Source: Streptomyces huiliensis (GTDB lineage Bacteria; Actinomycetota; Actinomycetes; Streptomycetales; Streptomycetaceae). From it: a stretch of DNA of 64,000 nt. The stretch is taken from the NCBI RefSeq assembly GCF_020037025.1, contig NZ_JAIQLH010000055.1, positions 16,571-80,570 on the forward strand. The letters are read 5' to 3'. Both the position numbers and the translations under genes were made by a program. How positions within the stretch are numbered: position 1 is the first letter of the stretch; the number at the start of each line of letters is the position of its first letter. Positions 58,826 to 64,000 of this stretch are shown here, in pieces. The notes under the pieces were generated by a model that was not told the DNA's origin, made no database searches, and saw nothing but the letters and a program-made list of their open reading frames with translations.

Positions 58826-59758
58826 ATGCGACGTGTCTGTTACTACGAGAACGGCGGCCCCGAGGTCCTGCGAGTCGAGGAGGCGGAGGTCCCCCGTCCC
58901 GGCCCGGGCCAACTGCTGGTGCGCGTCGAGGCGATCGGTGTCACCCTGCCCGTGACACGGAAGGTCCGCGAAGGCGGGCAGGCCCTCCCGGCGGGGCTGG
59001 GCGGCGACGTGGCGGGAAAGGTCGTCGCGGTCGGTCCGGACGTGACGGGGTTCCGGCTGGGCGAGCGGGTCACCGGCCTCTGCTTCGGCGACGGCTACGC
59101 GGACTACGCCCTGCTGGAGACGTCGATGGCGTCCCGGATCCCCGAGGGGGCGAGCGCCACCGATGCCGTCGCCCTGGTCCGCTGCGGACTGGTGGCGAGA
59201 GGCGCCTACGAGGCGGCACGTCCCACCGGGGGCGAGACGGTGCTGGTCACGGCGGCGGCGGGCGGCGCCGGCCACCTGGCCGTCCAGATCGCCCGGGCCC
59301 GCGGCGCGGGCCGTGTGGTGGCGGCGGTGGGGTCGCCGGAGAAGCTCGGCTTCGTCCGGTCCCTGGGCGCCGACGAAGCCGTCACCTACGACGAGGAGTC
59401 CTGGGGCGAGCCGGTGGACGTCGTCCTGGACGCGGTCGGCGGCGACCTCCTCACCCCCGCCGTACGGGCGCTCGGCCCCGGCGGGCGGCTGGTGGCCTAC
59501 AGCTCCGGCGGGGGAACCCTCCAGGCGTACGACCTGCTGGTCGGCGCGAAATCGGCGATCGGCTTCCAGATGGCTCTGATAGCCCGTCACCGGCCCGACG
59601 TGATGGCGGAGTGGCGGCAGGACCTCTGGGCGCTGTACGCCGAGGGCCGGCTCCGGCCGTGCGTCCACGCCGAACTGCCCTTGGAGGACGCCGCCAAGGC
59701 GCACGAGATCATGGAATCGCGCGCCAATCAGGGAAAGGTGGTCCTGCGACCGATGTGA
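58826..59758 (+). CDS. NADPH:quinone oxidoreductase / zinc-binding-type dehydrogenase (MDR family)
   Basis: A 310-residue medium-chain dehydrogenase/reductase of the quinone oxidoreductase type. The N-terminus MRRVCYYENGGPEVLRVEE is characteristic, the cofactor fold contains VLVTAAAGGAGHLAVQIARA (AxxGxxG type, NADPH), and the end is ANQGKVVLRPM. Zinc-ligand cysteines of alcohol dehydrogenases are absent. GGAGG precedes the ATG. Regulation by the divergent MarR protein through three operators is likely. Confidence 0.9.
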   Translation: MRRVCYYENGGPEVLRVEEAEVPRPGPGQLLVRVEAIGVTLPVTRKVREGGQALPAGLGGDVAGKVVAVGPDVTGFRLGERVTGLCFGDGYADYALLETSMASRIPEGASATDAVALVRCGLVARGAYEAARPTGGETVLVTAAAGGAGHLAVQIARARGAGRVVAAVGSPEKLGFVRSLGADEAVTYDEESWGEPVDVVLDAVGGDLLTPAVRALGPGGRLVAYSSGGGTLQAYDLLVGAKSAIGFQMALIARHRPDVMAEWRQDLWALYAEGRLRPCVHAELPLEDAAKAHEIMESRANQGKVVLRPM

Positions 59759-59863
59759 CACCGCGGTCGCGCCCGGGCGCCGGTGAGTGTGGTCGGGCCC
59801 GCCTCTCCGGCGCGCACCCTCGGAGAGGCATGGCCGAGTGGACGTCTCGTCCGCTGACCACCG

Positions 59864-61021
59864 CTACCGCCGCGCGGGTCCGATCGCGGCCTGGTCCGGC
59901 GCGGTCCGATCCCCGGTCTCCGCGCCCGCTGCCACCTCGTCCGCTGTCACGTCGTCCGCTGTTACGTCGTCCACTGCCACCTCGTCCGGCGTCGTCTCCG
60001 GTGCGTCGCTCTCCGCCCGGCGGGCGAACCGCTTGGCGAGGACGGCGCAGACCATCAGCTGGAGTTGGTGGAAGAGCATCAGGGGCAGGACCGCGAGGCT
60101 GGAATCGGCTCCGAAGAGGACGGTGGCCATGGGCAGTCCGGCGGCGAGGCCCTTCTTCGAGCCGGCGAAGACGATGGCGATCCGGTCGGCGCGCGGGAAG
60201 CCGAGCCGGCGTGCGCCGTAGCCGGTGAGGACGAGCATGACCGCCAGCAGGACGGCTTCCACGCCCAGCAGGGCCAGCAGCCTCCAGGGCGTCACCTGAC
60301 TCCAGACGCCGCGCACCATGCCGGCGCTGAAGGCCACGTAGACGACCATCAGCACGGAGGTGCGGTCGACGCGGCCCAGGACGGTGCGGTGGCGGCTGAT
60401 GAAGCCGCCGATCCAGGGGCGCAGCGCCTGGCCGGCGAGGAACGGGACGAGCAGTTGCAGGACGATCGACAGCAGGGAGTCGAGGGAGAAGCCGGCCCCG
60501 CTGTTGCCGAGCAGTGCCGCCGCGAGGAGGGGGGTGAGGACGATGCCGATGAGGCTGGAGAAGGAGCCCGCGCAGATGGCCGCGGCCACGTTGCCGCGGG
60601 CGATGGAGGTGAAGGCGATGGCCGACTGGATGGTGGAGGGCACCAGGCAGAGGAAGAGGAAGCCGTCGTAGAGGCTGGGGGTCAGGACGTAGGGGACGAG
60701 GCCGCGGGCGGCGAGCCCGAGCAGGGGGAAGATCACGAAGGTGCAGCAGAGGACCGCCGTGTGCAGCCGCCAGTGGCGCAGGCCCTCGATGGTCTCCCGG
60801 GTGGAGAGCCGGGCGCCGTAGAGGAAGAAGAGCAGACCCACCAGGATCTTGGCGGCCACGCCGGCCGCCGTCGCCGCCGAGCCGCGGGCCGGCAGCAGCA
60901 CCGCCAGCAGGACCGTGCCGAGCAGGGCGGCCACATAGGGGTCGACGGGTACGCGGGACAGGAAGGAGGTCGGAAAGGCTGGTCGGCGCATGTCCGTCAG
61001 CTTCTCCCGGGCAGCGCTCAT
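59864..61021 (-). CDS. BASS-family (bile acid:sodium symporter-like, YfeH type) transporter
   Basis: A 385-residue membrane protein with about ten hydrophobic segments, starting VDPYVAALLGTVLLAVLLPA. GLLFFLYGARLSTRETIEGL, LCLVPSTIQSAIAFTSIARG and FAGSKKGLAAGLPMATVLF are typical of the YfeH-like group. The C-terminal 55 residues are hydrophilic with a near-repeat (VDDVTADDVTADEVAAGAE). It is divergent from a LysR regulator. The substrate is unknown. Confidence 0.86.
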   Translation of the reverse strand: MSAAREKLTDMRRPAFPTSFLSRVPVDPYVAALLGTVLLAVLLPARGSAATAAGVAAKILVGLLFFLYGARLSTRETIEGLRHWRLHTAVLCCTFVIFPLLGLAARGLVPYVLTPSLYDGFLFLCLVPSTIQSAIAFTSIARGNVAAAICAGSFSSLIGIVLTPLLAAALLGNSGAGFSLDSLLSIVLQLLVPFLAGQALRPWIGGFISRHRTVLGRVDRTSVLMVVYVAFSAGMVRGVWSQVTPWRLLALLGVEAVLLAVMLVLTGYGARRLGFPRADRIAIVFAGSKKGLAAGLPMATVLFGADSSLAVLPLMLFHQLQLMVCAVLAKRFARRAESDAPETTPDEVAVDDVTADDVTADEVAAGAETGDRTAPDQAAIGPARR

Positions 61022-61050
61022 CGGGAACCCCGTTCACCGTGCTGACTGTC

Positions 61051-61065
61051 ATCACGGATAGCGAT
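61051..61065. promoter_or_regulatory. Candidate LysR box
   Basis: ATCAC-N5-GCGAT fits the T-N11-A LysR pattern and lies in the 65-base gap between the divergent transporter and LysR genes. Confidence 0.45.
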
Positions 61066-61086
61066 GGGCGGCGGTAGGCTCGGGCC

Positions 61087-62034
61087 ATGTTCGATCCGGT
61101 GCAGTTGCGGACCTTCCTCGCGGTCTCGCAGACGCTCAGCTTCACCCAGGCCGCCCACCGCCTGGGGGTGCGCCAGTCGACCGTCAGCCAGCAGGTGCGC
61201 AGGCTGGAGGAGGCGGCCGGACGACAGCTGTTCGTCCGTGACACGCACAGCGTGGAGCTGACGGAGGACGGCGAGGCCATGCTCGGCTTCGCGCGCACGA
61301 TCCTGGAGGCGAACGAGCGGGCCGCCCACTGGTTCGCGGGGACGCGGTTGCGCGGGCGGCTCCGCTTCGGGGCCTCCGAGGACTTCGTCCTCACCCGGCT
61401 TCCCGAGGTCCTGGAACGCTTCCGGCGTGAGCATCCGGAGGTCGACCTGGAGCTCACGGTGGACCTGTCGGACACGCTGCACGAGCAGATGGCGGCCGGG
61501 CGCTTCGACCTGGTGCTGGTCAAGCGCCATCCCCGGCAGCCGCAGAACGGCCGGCTCGTCTGGCGTGACCGCCTGGTGTGGATCGGCAGCGAGCGGCTGC
61601 GTCTGGACGCCCGCCGGCCCCTGCCGCTGGTCGTCTTCCCGTCGCCGGCGATCACCCGGGCCCGGGCCATGGACGTGCTGGAGCGCGACGGCCGTCCCTG
61701 GCGGGTGACGTGCACCAGCCGCAGCCTGAACGGGCTGGTCGCGGCGGCCCGGGCCGGGCTGGGGGTGATGGCGCACACGCGCGGCATGATCCCGCCGGGG
61801 CTGGTGCCCGTCCCGGCCCGGGCCGGGCTGCCGGAGCTCGGCGCCATCGACGTCGTCCTGCTCCAGGGTCCCGGTTCCGGATCCGAACGGGACGGGGCGG
61901 CGCGGGATGACGCGGTGCGGGATAAGACCGTGCGGGACGACACGGTGCGGGACGCGGTGGAGGCGCTGTCGCAGGCGATTCTGGCGGCGGGCGACCGGCT
62001 GCACACTCCGGCCGGGGCCGCCGACGGCGCCTGA
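61087..62034 (+). CDS. LysR-family transcriptional regulator
   Basis: A 315-residue LysR regulator. The N-terminal HTH is FDPVQLRTFLAVSQTLSFTQ then AAHRLGVRQSTVSQQVRRLE. The effector-binding domain follows from about residue 90 (RLRFGASEDFVLTRLPEVLE). A tail near 270-295 contains a repeated RDDAVRDKTVRDDTVRD segment. Probably controls the divergent BASS-type transporter gene and itself. Confidence 0.93.
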   Translation: MFDPVQLRTFLAVSQTLSFTQAAHRLGVRQSTVSQQVRRLEEAAGRQLFVRDTHSVELTEDGEAMLGFARTILEANERAAHWFAGTRLRGRLRFGASEDFVLTRLPEVLERFRREHPEVDLELTVDLSDTLHEQMAAGRFDLVLVKRHPRQPQNGRLVWRDRLVWIGSERLRLDARRPLPLVVFPSPAITRARAMDVLERDGRPWRVTCTSRSLNGLVAAARAGLGVMAHTRGMIPPGLVPVPARAGLPELGAIDVVLLQGPGSGSERDGAARDDAVRDKTVRDDTVRDAVEALSQAILAAGDRLHTPAGAADGA

Positions 62035-62054
62035 GGCGGTGGGCGGGCACCGGC

Positions 62055-62125
62055 GGGGAGCGGTGGGGAGCGGTCGGAAGTCGTCGGAAGTCGTCGGGAG
62101 TCGTCGGGACCGGTCGGAACCCGGT
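62055..62125. repeat. 10-bp direct repeats between LysR and acyl-CoA ligase genes
   Basis: Units such as GTCGGAAGTC and GTCGGGAGTC occur four times in tandem, flanked by related GGTCGGAAC/GGGAGCGGT words. A short AT-richer part with GTTAGGGGATCGGG near 62208 follows and may carry the next promoter. Confidence 0.7.
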
Positions 62126-62263
62126 GGCAAGCGATCGGGCCAGGTCACGGAGATTTCGTGCAGATACCGTGAGCCCCGTTCGTCTACCGGAGCCTCAGGG
62201 TTCACCGTTAGGGGATCGGGTACGGTCACCCGCGCTGTGCGGAGCGTGGCGAGGAGCGAGGTT

Positions 62264-64000
62264 GTGCGCGAGATCACCGTCCCACCCCTGATACCGCCGC
62301 CTGTCTCCGGCGGTCTGGCGGACACCGTGTTCGAGCGGGCCGCCGCCGCTCCCGGCCGGACCGCGTTCGCCCGCAGGACGGCCGGCGGCTGGCGGGACGT
62401 GACGGCGGCGGCCTTCCGGGACGAGGTCATGGCTGTGGCAAAGGGCCTGCTGGCCGAGGGCGTCCGCGCCGGCGACCGGGTCGCGATCGTCTCCCGGACG
62501 CGTTACGAGTGGACGCTCTTCGACTTCGCCCTGTGGTGCGTCGGCGCCCAGTCGGTGCCGCTGTACCCGGGCGCCTCCGTAGAGCAGGTCTTCTGGACGC
62601 TGCACGACGCGGAGGTCTCCGCCTGCGTCGTCGAACACGGGGACCACGCCATGACCGTCGGTTCCGTCATCGACCGGCTGCCCGGCCTGCGCCGGCTCTG
62701 GCAGCTCGACGCGGGCGCCGTCGAGGAGCTGACCGCGGCCGGCGCCGGGATCCCGGACGAGCGGGTCGACCGACGGCGTGCCGCCGTCACCCCCGACACG
62801 CCGGCCACCGTCCTCTACACCCCGGGGACCACCGGCCGTCCCAAGGCGTGCGTCCTCACCCACGCCAACTTCATGGCGGAGACCGACAACCTCGTCGGCC
62901 GTTTCGGCCCGGTCTTCCGTCCGGGCCCGGGCCCGGGTCCGGGTCCCGGCCCCGACCACGGTTCCGGTTCCGGCTCCGGTCCCGGCCACGGTCCCCGCGG
63001 GCAGGCGTCCACCCTGCTGGTCCTCCCGCTCGCCCATGTTCTCGGCCGGATGATGCAGGTCGCGGCCGTGCGGTCCGGGGTCCGGGTGGGGCACCAGCCC
63101 AGCCTCTCGGAGGCGGCGTTCCTGCCGGAGCTGCGGAGTTTCGCCCCGACGTTCCTCGCCGCGGTGCCCTACGTCTTCGAGCGGGTCTTCGCCGCGGCCC
63201 GGCGCGAGGCCGAGCGCGCCGGGCGCGAAAAGACGTTCGAGAGAGCGGTGGAGGTGGCCGTCCACCATGCGAGCGCCCTGGAGGACCGGGCGTTCGGCAC
63301 CGGCCCCGGCCCGGGCACCGCCCTGCGCGTCCGGCGCCGGGTCTTCGACCGGCTCGTCTACTCCGCGCTCCGGGAGAGCCTGGGCGGCCGGCTGCGGTTC
63401 GCGCTGTCGGGTGGCGCCGTCCTCGACCGGCGCCTCGGCCTGTTCTTCGCGGGTGCCGGCATCACCCTCGTGGAGGGCTACGGCCTGACGGAGACCACGG
63501 CCGCGGTGACGGCCAACCCGCTCGGCCGCCCGCGCTCCGGCACGGTCGGCACCCCCGTCCCCGGCACGGGCGTGCGCATCGCGGACGACGGCGAGGTGTG
63601 GCTGCGCGGCCCCCAGATATTCAGCGGCTACCTGGGCGATCCGCGCGCCACCGAGGCGGTCCTCCGCGACGGCTGGCTGGCCACCGGCGACCTGGGCGCC
63701 CTCGACGCCGACGGCTACCTGACGATCAGGGGCCGCAAGTCGGAGTCCCTGGTGACCGCCGACGGGACCGACGTCCTGCCGTCCGCCCTGGAGGAGCGCG
63801 TCCGGGCGCACCCGCTCGTGGACCGCTGCCTGGTCGTCGGCAACGGCCGGCCGTTCCTCGCCGCCCTGGTCACCCTGGACCGCCCGGCGGTCGCGCACTG
63901 GTGTGCGATGCGCGAGCGGCCCGTCCCCCTGCCCAGCGAGCTGGTGCGCGATCCGGAGCTGGAGGCCGAGATCCGGCGCGCCGTCGTGGCCGCCAACGCG
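62264..64000 (+). CDS. AMP-binding long-chain acyl-CoA ligase (FadD15-like), C-terminus cut by window edge
   Basis: 579 residues of an ANL-superfamily ligase. GTG start with GAGGAG seven bases upstream gives MREITVPPLIPPPVSGGLAD. The A3/P-loop motif reads LYTPGTTGRPKACVLTHAN, with Pro and Ala where Ser and Gly are usual. Further motifs are VEGYGLTETTAAVTANP (A5), WLATGDLGALDADGYLTI (A7) and GRKSESLVTADGTDVLP (A8/hinge). A low-complexity insert of Gly-Pro and Gly-Ser repeats (GPGPGPGPGPDHGSGSGSG) sits near residues 224-245. The last 20-30 residues lie beyond the window. It activates fatty acids as CoA thioesters. Confidence 0.9.
   Translation, partial: MREITVPPLIPPPVSGGLADTVFERAAAAPGRTAFARRTAGGWRDVTAAAFRDEVMAVAKGLLAEGVRAGDRVAIVSRTRYEWTLFDFALWCVGAQSVPLYPGASVEQVFWTLHDAEVSACVVEHGDHAMTVGSVIDRLPGLRRLWQLDAGAVEELTAAGAGIPDERVDRRRAAVTPDTPATVLYTPGTTGRPKACVLTHANFMAETDNLVGRFGPVFRPGPGPGPGPGPDHGSGSGSGPGHGPRGQASTLLVLPLAHVLGRMMQVAAVRSGVRVGHQPSLSEAAFLPELRSFAPTFLAAVPYVFERVFAAARREAERAGREKTFERAVEVAVHHASALEDRAFGTGPGPGTALRVRRRVFDRLVYSALRESLGGRLRFALSGGAVLDRRLGLFFAGAGITLVEGYGLTETTAAVTANPLGRPRSGTVGTPVPGTGVRIADDGEVWLRGPQIFSGYLGDPRATEAVLRDGWLATGDLGALDADGYLTIRGRKSESLVTADGTDVLPSALEERVRAHPLVDRCLVVGNGRPFLAALVTLDRPAVAHWCAMRERPVPLPSELVRDPELEAEIRRAVVAANA

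Overview
The window reads as chromosomal DNA of a Streptomyces or a close relative. G+C is very high with strong third-position bias. GTG starts and even a TTG start are common, genes overlap by ATGA/GTGA, and lineage markers are present (an SsgA-like sporulation protein, GAP1-type protein, MmcQ/YjbR and YciI families). All calls come from reading the sequence; no database search was possible.

Layout. 1-7.9 kb holds two tandem secreted X-Pro dipeptidyl-peptidase paralogues (the first cut by the window edge), a secreted M1 metallopeptidase, a MerR regulator, a small secreted protein, a hemerythrin-domain protein and a small membrane protein. 8.0-14.1 kb is a minus-strand beta-oxidation operon: alpha-methylacyl-CoA racemase, long-chain-type acyl-CoA dehydrogenase, a 75-bp minisatellite, thiolase, then a FadB-type hydratase/dehydrogenase. 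It is suited to methyl-branched acyl-CoAs.

14.9-34.3 kb is the most unusual part, an apparent anti-phage/DNA-conflict island. A minus-strand, translationally coupled operon encodes a small unknown protein, a sacsin/Hsp90-type ATPase fused to an SF2 helicase, a UvrD-like helicase, a DrmA-like helicase and a DrmB-like DUF1998 protein. A divergent coupled operon encodes an HTH-GHKL ATPase, an unknown 334-aa protein and a DUF6339-like protein. An active-looking C5 cytosine methyltransferase and a Vsr mismatch endonuclease follow. At the far end lies a second C5-methyltransferase-like protein whose catalytic Pro-Cys motif is replaced by Pro-Arg. The two operons share a ~420-bp divergent control region with several perfect dyads. 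The DrmA/DrmB pair points to DISARM, but I see no DrmC phospholipase, DrmD, DrmE or DrmMI, so this looks like a variant or composite system. On the right the island abuts a dapA-like gene that has lost its 3' end.

35.4-39.9 kb is ordinary: a broken hypothetical gene, endonuclease V, a YciI protein, an SsgA-like protein, inorganic pyrophosphatase and a DMT transporter. 40.3-50.4 kb is a compact bisindole (indolocarbazole-type) gene cluster. It has an L-amino-acid (tryptophan) oxidase, a very long chromopyrrolic acid synthase, a RebC/StaC-like flavin monooxygenase, a P450 and a second, convergent flavin monooxygenase. Extra signals are a possible 16-codon leader, a coupled 58-codon repeat ORF, and in-frame tandem repeats in the first two enzymes. 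No halogenase, glycosyltransferase or dedicated regulator is seen.

50.6-64 kb carries an HNH endonuclease, an antibiotic-biosynthesis-monooxygenase-type protein, tRNA-Leu(GAG), an aldehyde dehydrogenase, FdhD, a GAP1-like protein, a MarR regulator/quinone oxidoreductase pair with three matching operators, a BASS-type transporter/LysR pair, and an AMP-binding acyl-CoA ligase cut by the right edge.
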